Source of the DNA: Sutterella sp.
GTDB taxonomy: Bacteria; Pseudomonadota; Gammaproteobacteria; Burkholderiales; Burkholderiaceae_F
Direction of reading: 5' to 3'
DNA: 13,365 nucleotides
Assembly: GCA_019418605.1 (NCBI GenBank)
Contig: DYBN01000013.1
Span: 1 to 13,365, forward strand
In this document: positions 1 to 13,134 of the stretch, one piece after another
Layout of the letters: each line of letters begins with the position of its first letter
Position numbering within the stretch: the stretch's first letter is position 1
Notes under the pieces: generated by a model
Seen by the model: the letters and a program-made list of their open reading frames with translations, nothing else
The model's database searches: none
What the model was told of the DNA's origin: nothing
Translations under genes and position numbers: made by a program

Positions 1-67
1 CCCCGTCAATCAAGGCTTCCGGCGCGATTTTGTCCAATTTGGTATAAAAGTCGGGGGCCGCGAGCAT
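1..67 (-). CDS. Start of an unidentified ORF, cut by the window edge
   Basis: An ATG at 65-67 opens a minus-strand frame that stays open to the window edge, 22 codons reading MLAAPDFYTKLDKIAPEALI and then DG. The composition looks like real protein and the third positions are GC-leaning, but 22 residues are too few to name a family and I do not recognise it. A weak AGGCG stretch lies about 9 bases upstream of the ATG. The start lies only 29 bases after the T-run of the rpoC terminator, so the gene would depend on read-through or on a promoter I cannot see. The same stretch is also open in two plus-strand frames, neither of which looks like protein. The start codon is a guess. Confidence 0.4.
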   Translation of the reverse strand, partial: MLAAPDFYTKLDKIAPEALIDG

Positions 68-96
68 GGGGCGCGCCTGGTGAATTTCACAGGCAC

Positions 97-148
97 AAAA
101 AAAAGCGGCGCCGCCGCATTTCGAAAAAATGCGCAGGGCGCCGCTTTT
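97..148 (-). terminator. Strong intrinsic terminator after rpoC
   Basis: Read on the minus strand, AAAAGCGGCGCC (148 to 137) pairs perfectly with GGCGCCGCTTTT (112 to 101), a 12 bp stem. It is capped by a further GCGCAT/ATGC-type helix with one bulged base, and it runs into eight consecutive T (104 to 97). This is a textbook rho-independent terminator and the natural end of the tuf-to-rpoC transcript. It sits about 145 bases past the rpoC stop. On the plus strand the stem is followed by only four T, so it may be weakly bidirectional. Confidence 0.88.
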
Positions 149-159
149 GGCGGCAAATG

Positions 160-196
160 CCGGCGTGTTGTCGACAAATTGTCGACAAGCTGCCGG
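160..196. repeat. Tandem palindrome pair inside a larger dyad
   Basis: The 10-base perfect palindrome TTGTCGACAA occurs twice, at 168-177 and 179-188, with one base between, so the centres are 11 bases apart, about one helical turn. The pair is flanked by CCGGC (160-164) and GCCGG (192-196), placed symmetrically around base 178, giving a 37-base dyad with 15 of 18 positions paired. This resembles an operator for a dimeric or tetrameric DNA-binding protein, but a folded RNA element is also possible. No promoter was recognised next to it. Function is unknown. Confidence 0.6.
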
Positions 197-206
197 AAAT
201 TCCCGC

Positions 207-238
207 TAAATGCTGCTTAAATGCTGCTAAATGATGCT
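207..238. repeat. Short tandem repeat, three copies of TAAATGMTGCT
   Basis: TAAATGCTGCT occurs at 207-217 and 218-228, followed by the variant TAAATGATGCT at 228-238, which shares one T with the copy before it. The array lies between the rpoC stop and the terminator, in AT-richer sequence than the genes. It may simply reflect replication slippage. Confidence 0.7.
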
Positions 239-244
239 CAAATC

Positions 245-273
245 CGCCTCTGCCGATGTTGACGGCAGAGGCG
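245..273 (-). other. 3' UTR hairpin just after rpoC
   Basis: CGCCTCTGCC (245-254) pairs perfectly with GGCAGAGGCG (264-273), a 10 bp stem with a 9-base loop, starting 18 bases after the rpoC stop codon. On the minus-strand transcript no T-run follows, so it is not a standard terminator there. It could stabilise or mark the mRNA 3' end. On the plus strand it is followed by GTTTTGGTTTGG, so it would act better as a terminator of antisense transcription. Confidence 0.55.
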
Positions 274-291
274 TTTTGGTTTGGCCGCGGA

Positions 292-4692
<4,401 letters not shown>

Positions 4693-4698
4693 GAGAAT

Positions 4699-8880
<4,182 letters not shown>

Positions 8881-8885
8881 GGACA

Positions 8886-8889
8886 CTCC
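8886..8889 (-). promoter_or_regulatory. Ribosome binding site deciding the rpoB start
   Basis: GGAG in the context ACGGAGTGTCC sits 5 bases before the ATG at 8880. The frame is also open up to a TTG at 8895, but the GGAG lies after that TTG and cannot serve it. This fixes the start at MSYSFTEKKR, which matches the known N-terminus of the family. Confidence 0.8.
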
Positions 8890-8923
8890 GTTCAAGGGCG
8901 ATGGGAGGAAATACGCTTGGGGG

Positions 8924-9043
8924 TCAAGGACTTAGACGTTCGCGTGCACAAATTGCAGGGACGCGAAAAGCCGCCCGGGCAATACGCAGTATTGCGCCCG
9001 TGCGGCACAGGGTCGTCATGTTCTGTTTGTTCGGATAGATCAT
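8924..9043 (-). CDS. Possible 39-residue leader ORF before rpoB
   Basis: An ATG at 9041-9043 has AAGG 5 bases upstream (9049-9052). It begins about 23 bases after the transcription start predicted from the candidate rpoB promoter. The ORF begins MIYPNKQNMT, runs 39 codons and ends with TGA 43 bases before rpoB. Codons 13-26 cover the attenuator hairpin, so a translating ribosome would keep that stem open. No family is recognised and the peptide is basic. It may be a chance ORF; the evidence is only its placement and its ribosome binding site. Confidence 0.25.
   Translation of the reverse strand: MIYPNKQNMTTLCRTGAILRIARAAFRVPAICARERLSP
8966..9006 (-). terminator. Attenuator-like terminator upstream of rpoB
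   Basis: On the minus strand GCCGC-A-CGGGC-(GC)-AATAC, loop TGC, then GTATT-GCCCG-G-GCGGC folds into 15 base pairs with one A·G mismatch and a 2-base bulge. It is followed directly by TTTT (8969 to 8966). The short T-run suggests partial rather than full termination. E. coli has a partial terminator in the same rplL-rpoB gap that lowers rpoBC expression relative to the ribosomal genes, so this is the expected position. The strength is inferred. Confidence 0.65.
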
Positions 9044-9052
9044 CCAGACCTT

Positions 9053-9097
9053 GACTTTGAACTGGGTCTGACATTGTAGCAGGCCCAGTTCAAAGTC
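9053..9097. repeat. 14 bp perfect inverted repeat around the candidate rpoB promoter
   Basis: GACTTTGAACTGGG (9053-9066) is perfectly complementary to CCCAGTTCAAAGTC (9084-9097), with a 17-base centre. The centre contains the extended -10 candidate of the promoter listed separately. In read-through RNA from rplL the arms would form a long hairpin directly abutting the hairpin at 9098-9150. That pair resembles an RNase III-type processing region, as known between rplL and rpoB in E. coli. Confidence 0.85.
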
Positions 9098-9100
9098 CAA
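9066..9100 (-). promoter_or_regulatory. Candidate sigma-70 promoter for rpoBC
   Basis: On the minus strand TTGGAC (9100 to 9095), a 16-base spacer and TACAAT (9078 to 9073) form a -35/-10 pair. TGC directly before TACAAT gives an extended -10 (TGnTACAAT), which compensates for a weak -35. The predicted transcription start is near 9066. The -35 overlaps the outer end of the upstream repeat arm and the -10 sits in the centre of the inverted repeat. This is a prediction from hexamers only. Confidence 0.5.
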
Positions 9101-9150
9101 GCCGCCCGGGAAAAAATTTCTCTGCTCGAGAGCACCCTGCGGGCGGCTTG
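9098..9150 (-). other. Long-stem hairpin downstream of rplL
   Basis: CAAGCCGCCCG (9098-9108) pairs perfectly with CGGGCGGCTTG (9140-9150), 11 bp. The 31-base loop contains a small inner palindrome around TGCTCGAGAGCA and a run of six T on the minus strand. It lies about 50 bases after the rplL stop and touches the next hairpin without a gap. It is probably a processing or stability element separating the rplJL and rpoBC parts of the message. The T-run is inside the loop, so this is not a normal terminator. Confidence 0.65.
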
Positions 9151-9199
9151 AACCGGCTTGCAGCGCACGAAGGCGCCGCAAGCGGCGTGCGGCTCAAAA

Positions 9200-9577
9200 T
9201 TACTTGAGCTCGACCTTGGCGCCGGCAGCCTCGAGCTTCTTCTTGAGGTCTTCGGCTTCGGCCTTGGCGCAGCCTTCCTTGACAGCCTTGGGAGCGCCTT
9301 CGACGAGGTCCTTGGCTTCCTTCAGGCCCAGGCCCGTGATTTCGCGCACGGCCTTGATGACGGCGATCTTGTTGGAGCCGATCTCGGCGAGAACGACGTC
9401 GAATTCGGTCTTCTCTTCAGCAGCGGGAGCAGCAGCGGCGGCGGGGCCGGCCACGGCAACAGCGGCGGCAGCAGCGCTCACGCCGAACTTCTCTTCCATC
9501 ATCTTGATGAGTTCGCTGATTTCGAGAACGGTCTTGGAAGCAATCGCTTCGAGGATTTCTTCATTGGTCAGGGCCAT
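9200..9577 (-). CDS. rplL: 50S ribosomal protein L7/L12
   Basis: L7/L12, 125 residues, is the multicopy stalk protein that recruits translation GTPases such as EF-Tu and EF-G. The N-terminal dimerisation domain spans about 1-32. It is followed by an alanine-rich hinge at 34-53 and the globular C-terminal domain at about 58-125, with the factor-binding stretch IKAVREITGLGLKEAKDLVE at 74-93. The length is normal for the family. One cysteine, C103, is present. GGAG lies 6 bases before the ATG. It follows rplJ after 58 bases, the usual arrangement, and its message needs extra output because several copies bind each L10. A 319-base regulatory spacer follows before rpoB. Confidence 0.98.
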   Translation of the reverse strand: MALTNEEILEAIASKTVLEISELIKMMEEKFGVSAAAAAVAVAGPAAAAAPAAEEKTEFDVVLAEIGSNKIAVIKAVREITGLGLKEAKDLVEGAPKAVKEGCAKAEAEDLKKKLEAAGAKVELK

Positions 9578-9635
9578 TTTTGACTCCGTAACGTATTGTG
9601 TAATTGAAATGTTTGAATAAGTTGGTCAGGCAGCC

Positions 9636-10166
9636 TTAGGCGGCGGCCTTTTCCTGGGCATCGCGATAAGCAGCCACGGTGCGCACGAAGCGCGCGGGCA
9701 CTTCGTTGAGCGTGCGGACGAACTTGGCGATCGGCTCGTTCATGGTGGCCATCAACTTGGCAAGGAGCTCGTCGCGGCTCGGCATCGAGGCGAGCTGTTC
9801 GACGGCGGCCACGTCCATGACGTAGTCGGCCATCGCACCGCCCTTGATGACGAGCTTGTCGTTGGTCTTTGCAAAGTTGTGGAGAACCTTCGCGGCGGCA
9901 ACCGGATCGGCAGACAGGCTGTAGATGAGGGGACCGACGAACTTGTCGGCAAGCGCCTCATACGGCGTGTCCGCGACGGCGCGGCGCACGAGCGTGTTCT
10001 TCACCACACGCAACTGCACACCCTGCTTGCGCGCATCGGCGCGCAGCTTGGTGATTGCTTCAACGGTCAGCCCACGGTATTCAGCGATCACGATCGCAGA
10101 GCTCTGCGCAACGAGTGCGCGCATCTCTTCGATCACTGCCGCTTTGTCTTGACGATTAAGACCCAT
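9636..10166 (-). CDS. rplJ: 50S ribosomal protein L10
   Basis: L10, 176 residues, anchors L7/L12 dimers to 23S rRNA next to L11. The N-terminal rRNA-binding domain begins MGLNRQDKAAVIEEM and contains the family stretch RVVKNTLVRRAV at 53-64. The C-terminal helix that binds L7/L12 runs roughly 130-175. The start at 10166 is chosen because it has GGAG 7 bases upstream and gives the family N-terminus. The frame is open 38 codons further, but that sequence is unlike L10. In E. coli the L10-L7/L12 complex represses its own message by binding the leader, and a 501-base leader is present here. Confidence 0.97.
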   Translation of the reverse strand: MGLNRQDKAAVIEEMRALVAQSSAIVIAEYRGLTVEAITKLRADARKQGVQLRVVKNTLVRRAVADTPYEALADKFVGPLIYSLSADPVAAAKVLHNFAKTNDKLVIKGGAMADYVMDVAAVEQLASMPSRDELLAKLMATMNEPIAKFVRTLNEVPARFVRTVAAYRDAQEKAAA

Positions 10167-10667
10167 GGTCTGGCTCCACTCAGAGGTGCATTCCCAATGC
10201 CAGAACTTCCCTGATGTCCCGCCCGAAGGCAGCGCATCACAAAAAGCACTGGCGCCGGTCATGCACCGGTTCTTCAACAACCGGTTTTTACCCTTTGAGA
10301 GCAGTTCGTGCGGTGAGAAATTTTTTCAACACACAACACTAATTTCTCTCTTTGAGGTTTGAACCGTCTGCGCTGGACATCTTGCTTACCCGCACGCACC
10401 CCGAACGGCCTTCGGCCGCACCGGCGGGCGCACCGGTCAAGATAATTAAAGAAGCGCCGCGGGCTTTTTTTTAGCCCTCCGCCTCCTCCAGCGGTCTTTG
10501 ACAGCAGCCCGAGCGATTTCGCACTCGGGCCACCCAAAGCCCTCGAGGCCTCACGACCTCTGTTTCAACGCTGCCGCGCACGCACAGCCGCTTGTTAAAA
10601 GCGCCTGCCGCACGCGGCCTGACACGCGTTGAGAGTGTCTTTTATCGGTTTTCGTGATCCCCGGGGA
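10167..10667 (-). promoter_or_regulatory. 501-base leader between rplA and rplJ, candidate L10 autoregulatory region
   Basis: No convincing gene lies here. Visible structures, from the rplA end: palindrome ATCCCCGGGGAT overlapping the rplA stop; GCCCGAG/CTCGGGC at 10507-10530; GGGCT/AGCCC around an A8 run at 10461-10477; GAGAAATT/AATTTCTC at 10315-10348; ACCGGTT/AACCGGT at 10265-10285; and CTGGC/GCCAG at 10170-10203. The last encloses GCATT-GGG-AATGC, and one base of the rplJ GGAG lies in its stem. E. coli has a similarly long gap with a promoter and an L10-binding leader, so the same role is likely. I could not find a clear -35/-10 pair. Confidence 0.5.
10265..10285. other. 7 bp hairpin in the rplJ leader
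   Basis: ACCGGTT (10265-10271) and AACCGGT (10279-10285) pair perfectly around a 7-base loop. On the minus strand this lies about 100 bases before the rplJ start and is a candidate leader helix. On the plus strand a run of five T follows, giving the form of a weak terminator for antisense transcripts. Confidence 0.5.
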
Positions 10668-11357
10668 TTAGATCGAGGAAATGTCCACGCGGGCGCCGAT
10701 GCCCATGGTGGAGCTCACGGAAACCTTGCGCAGGTACACGCCCTTCTGGCTGGCGGGCTTGAGCTTGTTGAGCTGCTCGACGAGCGCACGGATGTTGCTC
10801 GCAAGGCGCTCGGTCTCAAACGAAGCACGGCCGACCGGAGCGTGAATGATGCCGGCCTTGTCGGCGCGGAAGCGCACCTGACCAGCCTTGGCGTTCTTGA
10901 CGGCTTCGGCCACGTTCGGGGTCACCGTGCCGACCTTCGGGTTCGGCATCAGGCCGCGCGGGCCGAGGATCTGACCGAGCTGGCCCACAACGCGCATCGC
11001 ATCAGGCGAAGCGATGACGACGTCGAAGTCCATGCGGCCGCCCTTGACTTCAGCGGCGAGATCGTCGAAACCGACGATGTCGGCGCCCGCAGCCTTGGCT
11101 TCCTCCACGCGTGCACCCTGCGTGAACACGGCCACGCGAACGGTCTTGCCCGTGCCCTCGGGCATCACGACGGCGCCGCGGATCGCCTGATCCGACTTGC
11201 GGGGATCGATGCCGAGCTGGATGGCCACGTCGACGGACTCGTCGAACTTGGCGTTGGCGCAGGCCTTGACCGCGTCAAGTGCGTCATTCAGAGCAAAGGG
11301 CTTGCTCAGATCGTACTTCGCGGAGAGCTCCTTCATGCGCTTGGAAATCTTTGCCAT
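10668..11357 (-). CDS. rplA: 50S ribosomal protein L1
   Basis: L1, 229 residues, forms the mobile L1 stalk that helps release deacylated tRNA from the E site, and in many bacteria represses its own operon by binding the mRNA leader. The N-terminus MAKISKRMKE and the conserved LGPRGLMPNPKVGTVT at 131-146 identify it. Domain I comprises the two ends of the chain and domain II the middle (about 67-160). The length is typical for the family. It starts 2 bases after the rplK stop, so the two genes are almost certainly translationally coupled. A 12-base palindrome, ATCCCCGGGGAT, overlaps the stop codon, too small for a terminator by itself. Confidence 0.98.
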   Translation of the reverse strand: MAKISKRMKELSAKYDLSKPFALNDALDAVKACANAKFDESVDVAIQLGIDPRKSDQAIRGAVVMPEGTGKTVRVAVFTQGARVEEAKAAGADIVGFDDLAAEVKGGRMDFDVVIASPDAMRVVGQLGQILGPRGLMPNPKVGTVTPNVAEAVKNAKAGQVRFRADKAGIIHAPVGRASFETERLASNIRALVEQLNKLKPASQKGVYLRKVSVSSTMGIGARVDISSI

Positions 11358-11359
11358 GA

Positions 11360-11791
11360 TTACAGACCCTCCACCGTGATGCCCATGGAACGCGCCGAGC
11401 CGGCGATCGTGCGAACAGCCGCGTCAAGGTCGGCAGCCGTCAGGTCGGGCTGCTTGGTCTTGGCGATTTCTTCGGCCTGCGCACGCGTGATCTTGCCGAC
11501 CTTGTCGGTGTGCGGACGAGCCGAGCCCTTCGTGATCTTGGCGGCCTTCTTGATGAGAATCGTCGCGGGCGGGGTCTTCATCACAAAGGTGAAGGACTTG
11601 TCCGCGTAGGCGGTAATCACCACGGGAATCGGCAGACCGGGCTCCACGCCCTGGGTCTTGGCGTTGAACGCCTTGCAGAATTCCATGATGTTCAGACCGC
11701 GCTGGCCGAGAGCCGGGCCGATGGGCGGCGAAGGATTGGCTTTACCGGCAGGAACCTGCAGCTTGATAAAGCCGACAATTTTCTTTGCCAT
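11360..11791 (-). CDS. rplK: 50S ribosomal protein L11
   Basis: L11, 143 residues, binds the GTPase-associated centre of 23S rRNA, the thiostrepton site, and is needed for RelA activation in E. coli. The N-terminal domain (about 1-70) begins MAKKIVGFIKLQVPAGKANP and has the proline-rich PSPPIGPALGQRG at 20-32, the thiostrepton and release-factor contact region. The C-terminal rRNA-binding domain (about 75-143) contains KITRAQAEEIAKTKQPDL. The length is normal. GGAG sits 9 bases before the ATG and abuts a leader hairpin. It is the first gene of the rplKA pair and lies after its own candidate promoter. Confidence 0.98.
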   Translation of the reverse strand: MAKKIVGFIKLQVPAGKANPSPPIGPALGQRGLNIMEFCKAFNAKTQGVEPGLPIPVVITAYADKSFTFVMKTPPATILIKKAAKITKGSARPHTDKVGKITRAQAEEIAKTKQPDLTAADLDAAVRTIAGSARSMGITVEGL

Positions 11792-11804
11792 TTCAATAGT
11801 CTCC

Positions 11805-11844
11805 CTGGGTTCAGACGCCGGCTCGACATGAGCCGTCTCCCCAG
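11805..11844 (-). promoter_or_regulatory. rplK leader hairpin, candidate L1 repressor target
   Basis: On the minus strand CTGGG-G-AGACG-GCTC, loop ATGTC, GAGC-CGG-CGTCT-GAA-CCCAG forms three stacked helices of 5, 5 and 4 bp, with internal loops G/GAA and -/CGG. The 3' strand of the outer helix overlaps the AGGGAG ribosome binding site of rplK (11801-11806). In E. coli L1 represses rplKA by binding a hairpin with asymmetric internal loops in this leader. The position and shape agree; the L1 contact bases were not matched. Confidence 0.5.
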
Positions 11845-11858
11845 TTAAAAATCAGAAA

Positions 11859-11894
11859 GGACGGGATTATGCCGGAGGATTTTGAAAAAAGCAA
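11859..11894 (-). promoter_or_regulatory. Candidate promoter for rplKA
   Basis: On the minus strand TTGCTT (11894 to 11889), a 17-base spacer and CATAAT (11871 to 11866) form a -35/-10 pair with a predicted start near 11859. The -10 matches the sigma-70 consensus at five of six positions, the -35 at three. E. coli has a major promoter in the same nusG-rplK gap. The resulting leader of about 67 bases contains the hairpin described above. Confidence 0.5.
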
Positions 11895-11905
11895 GCCTCC
11901 GGCAT
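11869..11905. repeat. 10 bp inverted repeat between nusG and rplK
   Basis: ATGCCGGAGG (11869-11878) is perfectly complementary to CCTCCGGCAT (11896-11905), with a 17-base centre. The -35 candidate lies in the centre and the -10 overlaps the downstream arm. In nusG read-through RNA it forms a hairpin not followed by T, so it is a processing or weak pause element rather than a terminator. Confidence 0.8.
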
Positions 11906-11923
11906 TGATTTTTCGAATTTTTT

Positions 11924-12496
11924 TTAGATCTTCTCGACTTCGTTGAAGGCGAGCTCCACGCTCGTCTCGCGCCCGAAGATCGACACGAAGCAGCGCAGCC
12001 GGTTCTTGTCGTACATGACTTCCTCGACGCGGCCGTTGAAGTCGGTAAAGGGACCTTCCTTGATGCGCACCGTTTCGCCGGCCTCGAAGATGACCTTCGG
12101 ACGGGCCTTTTCGGTGCCCTGGCTCACACGGGCCTTGATCTCGGCGATTTCATGCTCGGCCAGCGGCACCGGGTGGTTGTTGCCGAGAAACTCGATGACG
12201 CGCGGCGTCGAATTCATCAGGTGCCACGTCTCTTCGGTCATGACCATTTCCACGAAGACGTAGCCGGGGTACATGCGCCGCTCCGTTTCCACCTTGCGGC
12301 CGTTGCGCACTTCTTCGACCTTTTCAATGGGAAGCAGCACCTCGCCGAACAAATCCTTAAACTCGGATCGTTCAATGCGCTCGATGATGGCCTTCTGCAC
12401 GCTCTTTTCCATCGAGGAGTACACGTGCAACGTGTACCAGCGCATCTTTTTGCCGGCAGACGCCGTGATCTCGGTCTTGTTCTCGGTATCGGTCAT
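11924..12496 (-). CDS. nusG: Transcription termination/antitermination factor NusG
   Basis: NusG, 190 residues, binds the RNA polymerase clamp and links transcription to Rho, S10 and the leading ribosome. After a polar 17-residue start, the NGN domain spans about 18-125 (RWYTLHVYSSMEKSV, then RRMYPGYVFVEM). The KOW domain spans about 135-190 with the GPFTDFNGRVEEV loop. The start at 12496 has GGGGGAG 7 bases upstream. The frame stays open 59 codons further upstream, but that stretch is proline- and alanine-rich, lacks a ribosome binding site and resembles no NusG. E. coli NusG has 181 residues. The gap to secE is 186 bases, whereas the two are nearly adjacent in E. coli. Confidence 0.97.
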   Translation of the reverse strand: MTDTENKTEITASAGKKMRWYTLHVYSSMEKSVQKAIIERIERSEFKDLFGEVLLPIEKVEEVRNGRKVETERRMYPGYVFVEMVMTEETWHLMNSTPRVIEFLGNNHPVPLAEHEIAEIKARVSQGTEKARPKVIFEAGETVRIKEGPFTDFNGRVEEVMYDKNRLRCFVSIFGRETSVELAFNEVEKI

Positions 12497-12503
12497 ATCA
12501 GCT

Positions 12504-12510
12504 CTCCCCC
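12504..12510 (-). promoter_or_regulatory. Ribosome binding site deciding the nusG start
   Basis: GGGGGAG ends 7 bases before the ATG at 12496 and is the best Shine-Dalgarno match in the region. The only longer in-frame ATG, at 12673, has none. This supports the 190-residue form. Confidence 0.75.
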
Positions 12511-12574
12511 GGGCCAGCAGCGGCCGTGCCGGTGCGGGACCCGGTTTCGCTCTACGTGAGAAATAAGTGGCAGG

Positions 12575-12614
12575 GCCGGCCTGCGGCGCAAATCCCGTTT
12601 TTTGCGCGGCCGGC
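12575..12614 (-). other. Long hairpin in the secE-nusG spacer
   Basis: GCCGGCC (12575-12581) pairs with GGCCGGC (12608-12614), and GCGCAAA (12586-12592) with TTTGCGC (12601-12607). This makes a 14 bp stem interrupted by one 4-base bulge with an 8-base loop. No T-run follows on the transcript. It may be a processing site or part of an attenuator together with the hairpin at 12623-12654. Confidence 0.65.
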
Positions 12615-12622
12615 TGATGCAG

Positions 12623-12654
12623 AAAAATGCCCGCAGCCGGTTCTTCCTGGGCAT
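12623..12654 (-). terminator. Weak terminator-like hairpin after secE
   Basis: On the minus strand ATGCCC (12654 to 12649) pairs with GGGCAT (12632 to 12627), and TTTT follows directly, a run of five T counting the stem's last base. The stem is only 6 bp, with a 16-base loop, so termination would be partial. The loop contains CCGGCTG, which can pair instead with CAGCCGG just downstream (12616 to 12610). Confidence 0.4.
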
Positions 12655-12682
12655 GCGAGCATCGCAAATTCATGACTGCAGG

Positions 12683-13069
12683 CTAAAACGTCAGCTGCAG
12701 CAATCCGTCGTACAGACCCCACTCGATGAGCTTGTCGACAATGAAGAGGTAAATCGACACCGCCACCACGAAGGCCATCACGATGCCCGTCGTGTTGACC
12801 GTCTCCTTGCGGGTCGGCCAGACCACGCGGCGCAGCTCGTCCCAGGACTCGCGGCAAAACGAGATGAAGCGCTTGCCCGAGGGCGAGAGCGCGGCCACCA
12901 GGCAGGCGACCGCCAGGCCGCCGATCAGAGCGCCCAGGCGAATGCCCAGGGACTCTTCGGTGAGAAACGTAAAGGCAAAGACTGCCGCCGCCGCGATGAT
13001 GACGGCCAGCGTCACGATCGCCATGTCGAGCGCCTTGTTCGACTGCGGCTGCGCGTTCTGGGTACTCAT
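12683..13069 (-). CDS. secE: Preprotein translocase subunit SecE
   Basis: SecE, 128 residues, is the essential clamp subunit of the SecYEG channel in the inner membrane. Three membrane segments are visible at about 16-37, 43-61 and 94-113, the three-helix form seen in E. coli. The cytoplasmic amphipathic helix and conserved motif before the last segment read ESWDELRRVVWPTRKETVN (74-92). The length is close to the E. coli protein (127). The ribosome binding site is poor: only GAAAGAAAG precedes the ATG at 13069, consistent with low expression. It lies 111 bases after tRNA-Trp with a hairpin between and is probably transcribed with tuf and the tRNA. Confidence 0.96.
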   Translation of the reverse strand: MSTQNAQPQSNKALDMAIVTLAVIIAAAAVFAFTFLTEESLGIRLGALIGGLAVACLVAALSPSGKRFISFCRESWDELRRVVWPTRKETVNTTGIVMAFVVAVSIYLFIVDKLIEWGLYDGLLQLTF

Positions 13070-13134
13070 GTTCTTTCTTTCGTCTCAATGCCGCCCGGAT
13101 GTACTCGTCTGCCGAGGGCTTTCATGCAGACAGA

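Noticed and set aside
1..234. Open plus-strand frames across the left edge
   Set aside because: They run through the strong terminator stem and tandem palindromes, and the translations are Arg/Lys/Cys-rich without protein character.
8892..9074. 60-codon frame ending 11 bases before rpoB
   Set aside because: Its ATG is upstream of the predicted transcription start and has no ribosome binding site; the other frame starting at 9043 is the better leader candidate.
10167..10280. 38-codon N-terminal extension of L10
   Set aside because: Its sequence is unlike L10, it overlaps leader structures, and the 10166 start has GGAG at 7 bases.
10274..10537. 87-codon minus-strand frame in the rplJ leader
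   Set aside because: Arg- and Gly-rich, crosses several hairpins and an A8 run, with no recognisable protein features.
12497..12673. 59-codon N-terminal extension of NusG
   Set aside because: No ribosome binding site at the upstream ATG, low-complexity sequence overlapping strong hairpins, and a good Shine-Dalgarno before the 12496 start.
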